Notes under the pieces: model-generated
What the model was told of the DNA's origin: nothing
Database searches by the model: none
Seen by the model: the letters and a program-made list of their open reading frames with translations, nothing else
Shown: piece by piece, positions 29,834 to 38,206 of the stretch
Layout of the letters: each line of letters opens with the position of its first letter
Numbering within the stretch: the first letter of the stretch is position 1
Translations under genes and position numbers: made by a program
NCBI GenBank assembly: GCA_945861265.1
Contig: CAMAUC010000017.1
Coordinates: 1 to 59,232, forward strand
Direction: 5' to 3'
DNA from: Rhizobium sp. Q54
GTDB taxonomy: Bacteria; Pseudomonadota; Alphaproteobacteria; Rhizobiales; Xanthobacteraceae
DNA: 59,232 nucleotides

Positions 29834-31094
29834 AACGCAGCGCCTCCACCGGATCGAGCCGCGCCGCGCGCCACGATGGATACAACGTCGCCAACAGCGA
29901 CAGGATCAGCGCCATCAGCACCACGGCGATGGTCTCTCCAGTGTCCATCCGCGCCGGCAGCCGCGACAGGAAATACAATTCCGGCGAGAACAGTTCGGTA
30001 TTGGTCAGCCACGACATGAACTGGCGTATGCTCTCGATATTGAGGCAAACCACGACGCCGAGAAGGAAGCCGAAAAAGGTGCCGACCACGCCGATGGCCG
30101 CACCCGTGATCAGGAACACGCGCATGATCGCGCCCTGCGTCGCGCCCATCGTGCGCAGGATGGCGATGTCCTGGCCCTTGTCCTTCACCAGCATGATCAA
30201 TCCAGAGACGATGTTGAGCGCCGCCACCAGCACGATCAAGGTCAGGATCAGGAACATGACATTGCGCTCGACCTGGAGCGCATTGAAGAACGTCGCGTTG
30301 CGCTGGCGCCAGTCGATCATGAAGATCGGCCGCTTGGCCGCGTCCGTCACGTCCTTGCGGTACTGCACGACCTTGTCGGGATCGTCGGTATAGACCTCGA
30401 TCGCGGTGACGTCGCCGGAGCGGTTGAAATAGGCCTGCGCCTCCTTCAACGGCATGAACACCATGGCGCCGTCATATTCCGACATGCCGATCTCGAACAC
30501 GGCGGCGACCTTGTAGACCTTGATGCGCGGGGTCGTGCCCATCGGCGTCACCGCGCCGCGCGGCGCGACCAAGGTGATGTTGTCGCCGGCGCGCAGCGAC
30601 AACTGATCGGCGAGCCGCCGGCCGATGGCGACGCCCTGCGCGTCGTCGAATCCGCCAAGCGAGCCCTGCTTGATGTTGTTGACGATCGACGGCAGGCCTT
30701 CCATGTCCTTCAGGCGAATGCCGCGCACCAGCACGCCACCGGCGTTGAACGGCGACGATGCCAGCGCCTGGCCTTCGACGATCGGCGCTGCAAGCTTGAT
30801 GCCTTTGACGACGGAGATGCGCGCAGCCACTTCTTCCCAATCGGTCAGCGGCTTTTCCAAAGGCTGGATCAGGAGATGGCCATTGAGACCGAGGATCTTG
30901 TCGAGCAGCTCGCCGCGAAAGCCGTTCATCACCGCCATGACGATGATCAGCGTCGCGACGCCGAGCACGATGCCGAGAAAGGAGAACCCGGCTATGACCG
31001 AGATGAATCCCTCTTTGCGCCGCGCCCGCAGGTAGCGCAGCGACAGCATCCATTCAAACGGAGAGAAGGGCCGCGTCCCATTAGGCTCGCTCAT
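29826..31094 (-). CDS. lolE: Lipoprotein-releasing ABC transporter permease LolC/LolE
   Basis: The 422-residue membrane component has one N-terminal helix in [20 protein letters not shown], a large periplasmic domain (about 55-270) and three C-terminal helices with the FtsX-like core ([20 protein letters not shown], then [19 protein letters not shown]). A single LolC/E-type permease per cluster is common in alphaproteobacteria, where it acts as a homodimer (LolF); a symbol lolC or lolF would be equally defensible. The start at 31094 ([19 protein letters not shown]) is preceded by two tandem near-copies of its own start region. It follows proS by 124 bases. Confidence 0.93.
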   Translation of the reverse strand: MSEPNGTRPFSPFEWMLSLRYLRARRKEGFISVIAGFSFLGIVLGVATLIIVMAVMNGFRGELLDKILGLNGHLLIQPLEKPLTDWEEVAARISVVKGIKLAAPIVEGQALASSPFNAGGVLVRGIRLKDMEGLPSIVNNIKQGSLGGFDDAQGVAIGRRLADQLSLRAGDNITLVAPRGAVTPMGTTPRIKVYKVAAVFEIGMSEYDGAMVFMPLKEAQAYFNRSGDVTAIEVYTDDPDKVVQYRKDVTDAAKRPIFMIDWRQRNATFFNALQVERNVMFLILTLIVLVAALNIVSGLIMLVKDKGQDIAILRTMGATQGAIMRVFLITGAAIGVVGTFFGFLLGVVVCLNIESIRQFMSWLTNTELFSPELYFLSRLPARMDTGETIAVVLMALILSLLATLYPSWRAARLDPVEALRYE

Positions 31095-31125
31095 ATGGGC
31101 TCGCTCATTGAATGGGCTCGGTCAT
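31091..31125 (-). promoter_or_regulatory. Tandem start-codon repeats: two coupled mini-ORFs leading into lolE
   Basis: Leftward from 31125, ATGACCGAGCCC, ATGAGCGAGCCC and ATGAGCGAGCCT follow each other. The first two open mini-ORFs MTEPIQ (31125-31105) and MSEPI (31108-31091). Each ends in a TGA that overlaps the next ATG as ATGA, the last being the lolE start. This would pass ribosomes stepwise into lolE. A GGGGA lies 12 bases upstream of the first ATG. Confidence 0.6.
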
Positions 31126-31218
31126 TGTCGTGGTGTCCCCATGATCCGGGTTTTCACACGATTCGGGCGGATTCGTGGGGGAAATAACCCTGACGGCACA
31201 CAGGTTTATTATGGCGTC

Positions 31219-32541
31219 CTAACGCCCGAGCAAATCCAGCGCGGCCGCCGGCGACATCATCTCTTTCGCGCCGGTCCTGCGGTTTTTGACCTCGACCTTG
31301 CCCTCGGCGAGCCCGCGCGGGCCGACCATAACCTGATACGGCAGGCCGATCAGGTCAGCGGTGGCGAATTTGGCGCCGGCGCCCTTGTCGGTGTCGTCGA
31401 GGAGGACGTCGATGCCCTTGGCGGAAAGCCCCCGATAAAGTTCCTCGCAGGCCGCGCCTGTCGCCGCATCGCCCTGTTTGAGATTGAGGATGCCGACCTT
31501 GAACGGCGCCACCGCCTCCGGCCAGATGATGCCGGCCTCGTCATGCGAGGCTTCGATGATCGCCGCGACCAGCCGGCTCGGCCCGATGCCGTAGGAGCCC
31601 ATGTGCACCGGCACGTCGCCGCCCTGCCCGGTTGCGACCACGGCCTTCATCGGCGCCGAATATTTGGTGCCGAAATAGAAAATGTGCCCGACCTCAATAC
31701 CGCGCGCCGATACTTGGCTGTCGGCGGGAATGGCGGAGAACTTGTCCGGCTCATGCATCTCGGAGGTCGCTGCGTATTGCGACGTCCATTTGTCGAAAAT
31801 GGCTTGCAGGTCTTCGCGGCTATCGAAATTCACGTTCTCGTCCGGCACGTCCATGTCGAGAAAGTTCTTGTGGCAGAACACTTCCGACTCGCCGGTGTCG
31901 GCGAGGATGATGAATTCATGGCTGAGATTGCCGCCGATCGGCCCGGTGTCGGCGCGCATCGGAATCGACTTCAGGCCAAGCCGCGCGAAGGTGCGGAGAT
32001 ATGCGACGAACATTTTGCGATAGGAATGCTCGGCGCCAGCCTGATCGACGTCGAACGAATAGGCATCCTTCATCAAAAATTCGCGGCCGCGCATCAGGCC
32101 GAAGCGCGGGCGCACCTCGTCGCGGAATTTCCACTGGATGTGATAAAGGTTGAGCGGCAGGTCCTTGTACGAGCGGACATAGGCGCGGAAAATCTCGGTG
32201 ATCATTTCCTCGTTGGTCGGCCCGAACAGCATGTCGCGCTCGTGCCGGTCCTTGATGCGCAGCATCTCCTTGCCGTAGGCGTCGTAGCGGCCGCTCTCGC
32301 GCCACAGATCGGCCGACTGCATGGTCGGCATCAAAAGCTCGATCGCGCCGGAGCGGTCCTGTTCCTCGCGCACGATGGCGCAGATCTTATTGAGGACCCG
32401 CAGGCCGAGCGGCAGGAAGGCGTAAATGCCCGCGGCCTCCTGGCGCATCATGCCGGCCCGCAGCATCAGGCGATGCGAGACGATCTCAGCCTCGCGCGGC
32501 GGCTCTTTCAGGATCGGCAGGAAGTAGCGGGACAGGCGCAT
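31219..32541 (-). CDS. proS: Prolyl-tRNA synthetase, short alphaproteobacterial type
   Basis: This class II synthetase charges tRNA-Pro. At 440 residues it lacks the roughly 180-residue editing (INS) domain found between motifs 2 and 3 in E. coli ProS (572 residues), which is the known alphaproteobacterial form; misacylated Ala-tRNA-Pro must then be cleared in trans. [20 protein letters not shown] opens the protein. Motif 1 is around [13 protein letters not shown]. Motif 2 is [20 protein letters not shown]. Motif 3 is [17 protein letters not shown]. The anticodon-binding domain follows (about 345-440). It precedes lolE in the usual order. Confidence 0.96.
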   Translation of the reverse strand: MRLSRYFLPILKEPPREAEIVSHRLMLRAGMMRQEAAGIYAFLPLGLRVLNKICAIVREEQDRSGAIELLMPTMQSADLWRESGRYDAYGKEMLRIKDRHERDMLFGPTNEEMITEIFRAYVRSYKDLPLNLYHIQWKFRDEVRPRFGLMRGREFLMKDAYSFDVDQAGAEHSYRKMFVAYLRTFARLGLKSIPMRADTGPIGGNLSHEFIILADTGESEVFCHKNFLDMDVPDENVNFDSREDLQAIFDKWTSQYAATSEMHEPDKFSAIPADSQVSARGIEVGHIFYFGTKYSAPMKAVVATGQGGDVPVHMGSYGIGPSRLVAAIIEASHDEAGIIWPEAVAPFKVGILNLKQGDAATGAACEELYRGLSAKGIDVLLDDTDKGAGAKFATADLIGLPYQVMVGPRGLAEGKVEVKNRRTGAKEMMSPAAALDLLGR

Positions 32542-32631
32542 GGATCAGGCCGCGATTCGAGGTGAACGGGCCAAGAGTGAAAGCGGATCGGGCGGGAAAA
32601 GACAAGGCCCTAAAGGCCCCGCGCGGCCGCC

Positions 32632-34230
32632 CTAAAGGCTGAAATACGCGTGCGCCTTCATCTTCTCGAGATGCTGCATCACCGGCACTGAAATCCAGGC
32701 GCGGTCGCGCAAATGCGGCACGCGGGCGACGTCGAAAGTGGCGGAAAGCTTGCGCAAATAGAACAGCTCTTCCTTCGACTGCACCTTGAAGCCGGCGAAT
32801 TGGCGTTGCCCGTCGGCCAGATCCGCGTCCGAAATGGCGGCGTCGAAACGCCGCTTCCAGTCCGACTCGCGCGCGCTGACGTCGAGGCCGGCGCCCTCGC
32901 CGAACGGAACCTTGGTGCGGTCGCGGATGATCGTGGGTAACTGGTCGGGATAGAGGTTGTAGAGATCGCGCAGCGGCATCTTGCCGGTCGGCAGGCCGTT
33001 GAGGTCGCGCACCAGCGCTGGCGCATCAAGGTTCATCGCGTAATTGACGACGGCCGGATCGAGGAAAGGCTCGCGCGTTTCCACCTGGTAGCGCATCGCG
33101 CAACGGTCGACCCGTTGCAGGCTGACGCGGTTCATCAGGCCGAGCACCTCGTCGCGCACCGGCACGCCCTCGGCTGCGCTTTCGTTGAAGGCGACTTCGA
33201 GCGGCGCATAGCCGCAGAACAGTTCGTCGGCGCCCTCGCCGCATAAATTCACGCGGAAGCCGTCATTGTGCATCTGCCGGTTGGCGGCCAGCGAACAGAC
33301 CGCGCCGCGAATGAGATTGGGCTCGAAGGATTCGGTAAAAGCCACGACGTCATCGATCATGGCGAAGGCTTCGTCGCTGTGCGGATTGAACGGCACCATG
33401 CGCAAATCGTAGCCGGTCTTCTCGGCGTAAGCCGTCGCATAGATGTAGTCCGGCGCATCCTTGAGCCCGACGAAATAGCCCGGCGCCTCGGGGCGGAATT
33501 CGCGCGCATAATGCGCGATCAAAGTCGAGTCGATGCCGCCGGAGAACAAGGTCGCCACCGGCAAGTCGGGCGGCAGGCGCAGCCGCACGGCTTCGCGCAG
33601 AATCGCGTCCAGCGCTTTCGACGAATTTTCGACCGGCCCATCGATACGCGGGAATATGGGCGACCTGAAACGAGCACAATTGTTTCGAGACAAAGCAAAG
33701 CCCGGCGGCAGCAGCATCACGTCGCCATCCGGCACCGTGTTCAAGAGCGGCCGCATCTCCGAGCAGAAAAGAAAGCCTTTTCCGGCCTGCATGACATAAA
33801 GCGGCTTGACCCCGAACGGATCGCGCGCCGCCAAAAACTCGCCATTGGTCAGATCGACCGCGACGAAGGCATACATGCCATTAAGACGCTCTAATGCGCG
33901 CGGGCCCCAGATTTGCAGCGCATTGGCCAGCACTTCGGTATCCGACCGCGTCTTGAAGCCGACGCCGAGGTCTTCCATTTCACGGCGCAGCGCGGCGTGG
34001 TTGTAGATCTCGCCGTTGAACGACACCGCGAGACGCCCATAGAAGGAAATCTGCGGCTGAGCGCCGTGTTCGGCGTCGACGATGCGCAGGCGGCGCGTGC
34101 ACATCGCGATGTTCGGCAGCGGCGAAAACAGCGGATCGGTGATATCGCCGCGATGCAGGATGCCCTCGATCAAGCACGCAACCGTGAGGTCGGCCTCCGG
34201 CCACTCGATCGCGACAGCAAATCCGCACAT
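32632..34230 (-). CDS. asnB: Asparagine synthetase, glutamine-hydrolysing
   Basis: The class II amidotransferase makes asparagine from aspartate, glutamine and ATP. I start at ATG 34230 so that Cys follows directly (MCGFAVAIEWPEAD). Cys2 must be exposed as the N-terminal nucleophile after Met removal; the upstream ATG at 34245 would bury it. The glutaminase domain (about 1-190) has AVSFNGEIYNHAALRREM and ARDPFGVKPLY. The synthetase domain has the PP-loop SGGIDS at about 230-235 and GEGADELFCGY. At 532 residues it is slightly short but complete. It stands alone between proS and the divergent copper cluster. A role in modifying another substrate is possible since asnB paralogues diverge, but all key motifs are intact. 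Confidence 0.9.
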   Translation of the reverse strand: MCGFAVAIEWPEADLTVACLIEGILHRGDITDPLFSPLPNIAMCTRRLRIVDAEHGAQPQISFYGRLAVSFNGEIYNHAALRREMEDLGVGFKTRSDTEVLANALQIWGPRALERLNGMYAFVAVDLTNGEFLAARDPFGVKPLYVMQAGKGFLFCSEMRPLLNTVPDGDVMLLPPGFALSRNNCARFRSPIFPRIDGPVENSSKALDAILREAVRLRLPPDLPVATLFSGGIDSTLIAHYAREFRPEAPGYFVGLKDAPDYIYATAYAEKTGYDLRMVPFNPHSDEAFAMIDDVVAFTESFEPNLIRGAVCSLAANRQMHNDGFRVNLCGEGADELFCGYAPLEVAFNESAAEGVPVRDEVLGLMNRVSLQRVDRCAMRYQVETREPFLDPAVVNYAMNLDAPALVRDLNGLPTGKMPLRDLYNLYPDQLPTIIRDRTKVPFGEGAGLDVSARESDWKRRFDAAISDADLADGQRQFAGFKVQSKEELFYLRKLSATFDVARVPHLRDRAWISVPVMQHLEKMKAHAYFSL

Positions 34231-34385
34231 AAGGGTCAGTCCCATTCAAGCCAATAAAGGCCACCCGACCCTAGTCGCGCCGCAGTAAACGATTGCTTAA
34301 CCATGCCGCGACGGCAAAACGCCGGGCACCCCCTGTTTCAATTCAAAAGTTAATGTAATATGAAGATCGGGTTGATGGGGCGTCC

Positions 34386-34757
34386 ATGCGTGGGTGGTTA
34401 AGACGGAGCGTGAGTTTACTGGCGATCTACGTGATCGCCCTCACCGCGATTCTGTCCGTCGCCGCGCCGACCGCCGGCGCCGCCTTCGATCCGTTCTCGG
34501 TCATCTGTCACAGTGGTACTGACACCGCGGCCGCTACGACCGAAACGGCGCCGGCCCAGCAATCGCCGACCAAGGCCTGCGATCATTGCACGCTTTGCAA
34601 TGCCGCGCCGGTCGCTGGCGTTGCCTTCGACGGCTTTGTTATCGGCGTCCTGACACCGGCCAAGCCGCCGCGCGCCACGCGCCCGGCCGTTTCAGTGTCG
34701 CGTGACGACATCGGCGGCAGCCCCCGACAAGCGCAAGGTCCTCCGCAACTGACGTGA
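34386..34757 (+). CDS. DUF2946-like small secreted/membrane Cys protein
   Basis: The 123-residue protein has an N-terminal hydrophobic segment (MRGWLRRSVSLLAIYVIALT) and a periplasmic part with KACDHCTLCNAAP, a CxxCxxC cluster plus an earlier Cys in FSVICHSG. Small proteins with this layout (DUF2946-like) occur at the front of copper-handling operons with YcnI, CopC and CopD, as here. Metal binding through the cysteines is a reasonable inference but untested. It is the first gene of the rightward cluster; the DUF assignment is by pattern and context, not a profile hit. Confidence 0.7.
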   Translation: MRGWLRRSVSLLAIYVIALTAILSVAAPTAGAAFDPFSVICHSGTDTAAATTETAPAQQSPTKACDHCTLCNAAPVAGVAFDGFVIGVLTPAKPPRATRPAVSVSRDDIGGSPRQAQGPPQLT

Positions 34758-34875
34758 ATGCCGCGCGGCAAACGCCGTGCCTTTCCGTCACCGTCCAAAA
34801 CAATTCCCCATCAGAAGCGGCGTCGCCTTGCGCATCGCTGCGCGCGCCGCACGCTCAATCGTGAAAGTAAACATC

Positions 34876-35406
34876 ATGCTCCGCTCTACACTCACCGCCC
34901 TCAATTTGCTCGCAGCGACACCCGCGCTCGCTCATGTCACCCTTGAACAGCGCGAATCGCCTGTCGATGCGTCATACAAGGTCGTGCTGCGCGTACCGCA
35001 CGGGTGCGACGGATCGGCGACGACCAAACTCACCGTGCAAATTCCCGAAGGCGTCATCTCGGTCAAGCCCATGATCAAGCCGGGCTGGACCATTGACATC
35101 AAACGCGGCGCCTATGCCAGGGCCTACAGCTTTCTGCACGGCGCGAAGTTCACCGAAGGGCCGAAAGAAATCAGTTGGAGTGGCGGCAACCTGCCGGACA
35201 CCTTCTACGATGAATTCGTTATCTCGACTTATCTTGCCGGGGAACTGACGGCAGGCGAAACCTTGTATTTCCCAGTGGTGCAGGAATGCGAGAAAGGTGC
35301 GCATCATTGGATCGAATTGCCATCGCCGGACAAGCCTGCCGGCAAGCTCGGCGATCCGGCTCCCGGCGTGAAGCTGCTGCAAAAGGCGAAAGGACATGGC
35401 GGATGA
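34876..35406 (+). CDS. ycnI: YcnI/DUF1775 family periplasmic copper-binding protein
   Basis: The 176-residue precursor (start ATG 34876) begins MLRSTLTALNLLAATPALAH. Cleavage after Ala19 exposes His20 as the mature N-terminus, the feature with which YcnI domains bind Cu(II) together with a conserved Trp. The mature domain has HVTLEQRESPVDASYKVVLR, VPHGCDGSATTKLTVQIPEG and the tryptophan in MIKPGWTID. It ends about QKAKGHGG. The frame is open upstream to 34777, but the signal peptide fixes the start. Its TGA overlaps the copC ATG. Role: periplasmic copper storage or delivery (inference from family and neighbours). Confidence 0.88.
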   Translation: MLRSTLTALNLLAATPALAHVTLEQRESPVDASYKVVLRVPHGCDGSATTKLTVQIPEGVISVKPMIKPGWTIDIKRGAYARAYSFLHGAKFTEGPKEISWSGGNLPDTFYDEFVISTYLAGELTAGETLYFPVVQECEKGAHHWIELPSPDKPAGKLGDPAPGVKLLQKAKGHGG

Positions 35407-35789
35407 ACAAAGCAACGAGGAGATCAACCCGACAAGCGATTGTCGCCGGATTATGCGTGGCGGTGATCCTGTCGCCGTTGCCGGCTTTGGCGCACGCGCA
35501 TCTCGATCACGCAATGCCGGCGCCAAACAGCGTGCAGGGCCAGCCGCCGAAGGAAGTGACGATCTGGTTTACCGAAGCGCTGGAGGCGAAGTTCAGCACC
35601 ATCGTGGTGCAGGACGCCAAGGGCGTCGCGGTGCAGGCGGGCGCCGCTTCACTGGTGCCAGGTAACACCGCGCAATTGCGCGTGCCGCTCAAGCCGCTCG
35701 GCCCGGGCCGCTACAAGGTGATCTGGCGCGTGCTCTCGGTCGACACGCACCGCTCGAACGGCGAGTTCAGTTTCAAGGTCGGACCATGA
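35403..35789 (+). CDS. copC: Copper resistance protein CopC
   Basis: CopC is a small periplasmic cupredoxin-fold copper carrier. From ATG 35403 (overlapping the ycnI stop by ATGA) the 128-residue precursor has a signal peptide ending SPLPALA at residue 30, so mature CopC starts HAHLDHAMPAPNSVQGQPP. His1 together with the later Asp and His in SVDTHRSNGEF are the Cu(II) ligands of the family. No Met-rich Cu(I) loop is present, so this is a Cu(II)-only type. The usual partner CopD follows ten bases later. Confidence 0.93.
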   Translation: MNKATRRSTRQAIVAGLCVAVILSPLPALAHAHLDHAMPAPNSVQGQPPKEVTIWFTEALEAKFSTIVVQDAKGVAVQAGAASLVPGNTAQLRVPLKPLGPGRYKVIWRVLSVDTHRSNGEFSFKVGP

Positions 35790-35799
35790 GCCTTCGACT

Positions 35800-37068
35800 G
35801 TGCCGGTGATCGATCCGCTCGCCCTCGCGCGCGGTATCCATTTTGCCGCGACTTTGCTGGCGGCCGGCACGGTGAGTTTCATCGTGCTGGTCGCTGTGCC
35901 TTGCGTTGGGGCCGGCGAAAGTACGGCGCTGCTGCGCCGGTTGACGCTTGTTGTCTGGGCGGCGCTCGCCGGCACCGTTCTGAGCGGGCTGGTCTGGCTC
36001 GTTCTGGTCGCCGCCAATATCCTCGACATTCCGCTGGCCGACGCCTGGCTCGGCTTCTGGCCGGTGTTAAGCGGCACCCGTTTCGGCGAGATCGCCAGCC
36101 TGCGGCTTGGCTTTGCCGTGGCGCTCGGCGTACTGATAGCGCTGCCGCGTCAGCGCGCCCTACAATTGGCGGCGGCGGCCGCGCTGGTCGGCCTGCTCGC
36201 CTTTACCGGTCATGGTGGCGCGACGCCGGGGGCGGCCGGCTGGTTCCATCTGGCGTCCGATCTCTTGCACCTTTTTGCCGCGGCCGCGTGGCTCGGGGGC
36301 CTGCCAGCCTTTGTCCTGATGCTGGCCGCTACCGGCACAAATTTTGGCCCGGCCGATGGCGCAGTCGCTGAGGCCGCGACCGCGCGTTTCTCGGTCATGG
36401 GGATCGTCAGTGTCGGCGTTCTGCTGGTCAGCGGCCTGATCAATAGCGGGGAGCTGCTGGGCGGCCCCGCCGACCTGCTGACGACCGCGTATGGCCGCGT
36501 CCTATCGTTCAAAGTCGGTCTATTTGCCGCGATGGTCGCCGTCGCGGCCGTCAACCGTTTCCGGCTCACACCGCGCCTGCCCGCTGGGACCGCGATACGG
36601 GCGCTGCGCCGCAACGGGTTGATCGAGATCGCGCTCGGCCTCGGCGTACTGATGGTGGTCGGCAGCCTTGGCACGATGGTCCCGGGCGGGCATGTGCACA
36701 GGAATGCCGCAGCGCCTCCATCGGAGGCAGCATTTGTACACATCCACACCGAAGCGGTGATGGCCGACGTCACCATCGACCCCGGTCACGCCGGCAAAAG
36801 CGTTGCGACAATTCGCCTCTGGCGCGAAGATTCCAGCGCTTACCATGCCCGTGGTGCAATTCTCGTCCTGGAACCGCGCGATGGCGACTTGCCGGCAATC
36901 GAACGGAAGACCGTTTCTCAACCGGACGGGACCTGGCAAGCAGACGCGATCGATATTCCACGCGCCGGCGTCTGGATTTTGCGGCTGACAATAACCCCGG
37001 AACGTGGCGCGCCGGTCATTCTCGACGCGCCGATTGTCATCACGCAGTGCAGCAACGAATGCTGGTGA
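35800..37068 (+). CDS. copD: CopD copper import protein with C-terminal YtkA-like domain
   Basis: CopD is an inner-membrane copper-uptake protein that works with CopC. The 422-residue frame starts at a GTG (35800; another GTG two codons on), ten bases after copC. Residues 1 to about 300 hold eight or so membrane helices with HFAATLLAAGTVSFIVLVAV, LAFTGHGGATPGAAGWFH, ASDLLHLFAAAAWLGGLPAF and LSFKVGLFAAMVAVAAVNRF; the conserved histidines are visible. The final 115 residues after MVPGGHVHRN form a soluble periplasmic domain (VHIHTEAVMADVTIDPGHAG ... RGAILVLEPRDGD) resembling YtkA-type domains fused to CopD in other bacteria. Histidines near its start could take part in metal transfer. Confidence 0.88.
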   Translation: MPVIDPLALARGIHFAATLLAAGTVSFIVLVAVPCVGAGESTALLRRLTLVVWAALAGTVLSGLVWLVLVAANILDIPLADAWLGFWPVLSGTRFGEIASLRLGFAVALGVLIALPRQRALQLAAAAALVGLLAFTGHGGATPGAAGWFHLASDLLHLFAAAAWLGGLPAFVLMLAATGTNFGPADGAVAEAATARFSVMGIVSVGVLLVSGLINSGELLGGPADLLTTAYGRVLSFKVGLFAAMVAVAAVNRFRLTPRLPAGTAIRALRRNGLIEIALGLGVLMVVGSLGTMVPGGHVHRNAAAPPSEAAFVHIHTEAVMADVTIDPGHAGKSVATIRLWREDSSAYHARGAILVLEPRDGDLPAIERKTVSQPDGTWQADAIDIPRAGVWILRLTITPERGAPVILDAPIVITQCSNECW

Positions 37069-37109
37069 CAGAGCCTAAATGATCGGCTAAAGAATCCTTG
37101 TCCAAATGG

Positions 37110-37250
37110 ATGAAGAACCCGGCCAAAAAAGACCGGCTTCAACATGCGGTCCAAGTCGACGAACCAAGTCTTGGGAGGGAAGTCTCTGGCGCGAAAATCG
37201 CCGCCGCCTCGATAGAAAACGAAGTAACATCGGGGATACGGGACAAATAA
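37110..37250 (+). CDS. Candidate 46-residue hydrophilic protein after copD
   Basis: ATG 37110 to TAA 37250 encodes MKNPAKKDRLQHAVQVDEPS, then LGREVSGAKIAAASIENEVT and SGIRDK. It is rich in charged residues with one amphipathic stretch, has no signal peptide and no cysteine. It lies 41 bases after copD and ends eight bases before a strong terminator, so the transcript covers it. The ribosome-binding site is poor (AAGAA). An overlapping frame from 37106 is less protein-like. I do not recognise a family; this could alternatively be the 3' untranslated region or a small RNA. Confidence 0.5.
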   Translation: MKNPAKKDRLQHAVQVDEPSLGREVSGAKIAAASIENEVTSGIRDK

Positions 37251-37258
37251 AAGCGACC

Positions 37259-37289
37259 GAGCAGGGCACATCGCCCTGCTCTTTTTTTT
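37259..37289 (+). terminator. Strong rho-independent terminator ending the copper cluster
   Basis: GAGCAGGGC-ACATC-GCCCTGCTC is a perfect 9-bp stem followed by eight T residues. It ends rightward transcription from the DUF2946-ycnI-copC-copD-37110 cluster. On the other strand it lacks a long U-run. Confidence 0.92.
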
Positions 37290-37344
37290 GGGGCCCTGCC
37301 CTTTCTTTTTAAAAAATCGCCGGCGACTTCGCTGCGCGGCCTGT

Positions 37345-37623
37345 TCAGCGGCCGGGCGGGCTCGAAATCCGCGACAGGAATTCATACGGAATGAGATTGC
37401 GCGCGTAGCAGAAGTACAAAACGCCCGCGATCGCGCTGGCGATCAACGTCGTCCACAACAACTTGCTCCACAGCCGGTGCATCGCTGGCGCGCCAGGATC
37501 GGTGCCCGGCGCCATCTCGCCGCTTTCGCCCTGGCTGCGCACGCCGAACGGCAGCACGGCGAACAGAGTCAGCCACCAGATCAGAAAATAGATGGCAATG
37601 ATGGTGGTGGTGCTCAAGCTCAT
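37345..37623 (-). CDS. DUF1467 family small membrane protein
   Basis: The 92-residue protein has two membrane helices: TTIIAIYFLIWWLTLFAVLP near the N-terminus and LLWTTLIASAIAGVLYFCYA near the C-terminus. Between them lies FGVRSQGESGEMAPGTDPGA, the segment that defines DUF1467. The family is confined largely to alphaproteobacteria and is usually found, as here, next to mce and rnj and near proS. Its function is unknown. It starts 15 bases after the mce stop, so the two are likely co-transcribed. Confidence 0.9.
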   Translation of the reverse strand: MSLSTTTIIAIYFLIWWLTLFAVLPFGVRSQGESGEMAPGTDPGAPAMHRLWSKLLWTTLIASAIAGVLYFCYARNLIPYEFLSRISSPPGR

Positions 37624-37638
37624 GAAAAGTCCGTTTCC

Positions 37639-38043
37639 TTACGCCTGCTCGAGTTCGACCAAGGTGCCGCAGAAATCTTTCGGATGCAGGAACATCACCG
37701 GCTTGCCATGCGCGCCGATTTTTGGCTCGCCATCGCCGAGCACGCGCGCGCCTTGCAATTTAAGCGTATCGCGCGCGGCGATGATGTCGTCCACCTCATA
37801 GCAGAGATGATGGATGCCGCCGTCCGGGTTTTTTTCCAGAAACTTGTTGATCGGCGATTTTTCGCCGAGCGGCTCGAGCAGTTCAATCTTGGTGTTCGGT
37901 AGCGTGATGAACACAGTCGAAACGCCATGGTCCGGCTGCGCCACCTTGGCGGAAATCTCCGCGCCGAGCGTATCGCGATAAACGGCAGAGGCCTTGGCAA
38001 TGTCGCGCACCGCGATGGCGACGTGATTGAGACGACCGATCAT
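37639..38043 (-). CDS. mce: Methylmalonyl-CoA epimerase
   Basis: The VOC-fold metalloenzyme interconverts (R)- and (S)-methylmalonyl-CoA between propionyl-CoA carboxylase and methylmalonyl-CoA mutase. The 134-residue single-domain protein begins MIGRLNHVAIAVRDIAKASA, with the metal-ligand His in NHVAIAV. The second His is in GIHHLCYEVDDI, and the Glu ligand is in GTLVELEQA at the C-terminus. FLEKNPDGGIHHLCYEV matches the bacterial epimerase. A palindromic repeat separates it from rnj upstream. Confidence 0.93.
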   Translation of the reverse strand: MIGRLNHVAIAVRDIAKASAVYRDTLGAEISAKVAQPDHGVSTVFITLPNTKIELLEPLGEKSPINKFLEKNPDGGIHHLCYEVDDIIAARDTLKLQGARVLGDGEPKIGAHGKPVMFLHPKDFCGTLVELEQA

Positions 38044-38099
38044 GTTGTTCCTCTTAATGCGTGCGCCGGCGAGGTCATCATAGAGCCAATTCTATTCTT

Positions 38100-38204
38100 C
38101 GTCATTCCGGGAAGGTCCGCAGGACCGGACCCGGAATCCAGAAACGAATGAGGGCGCTTCTGGATTCCGGGTTCGCGGCCAAATGGCCGCGCCCCGGAAT
38201 GACG
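38100..38204. repeat. 105-bp palindromic repeat element with nested hairpins
   Basis: CGTCATTCCGGG (38100-38111) pairs with the terminal CCCGGAATGACG (38193-38204). Inside, GGTCCGCAGGACC and GCGGCCAAATGGCCGC each fold back on themselves, and GGAATCCAGAA pairs with TTCTGGATTCC, giving a three-armed structure. Such CATTCCGGG-ended palindromes are dispersed intergenic repeats in Bradyrhizobiaceae-like genomes. It begins three bases after the rnj stop and may act as a terminator or mRNA 3' stabiliser. Confidence 0.8.
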
Positions 38205-38206
38205 GT

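Noticed and set aside
32600-32623. GGCC-CTAAA-GGCC hairpin between proS and asnB as a terminator for asnB
   Set aside because: The stem is only four base pairs and the downstream T-tract is interrupted, so I do not call it.
37106-37312. A 68-codon frame starting four bases before the 46-codon ORF
   Set aside because: It runs through the terminator stem and U-tract, which a real gene there would not, and its composition is irregular.
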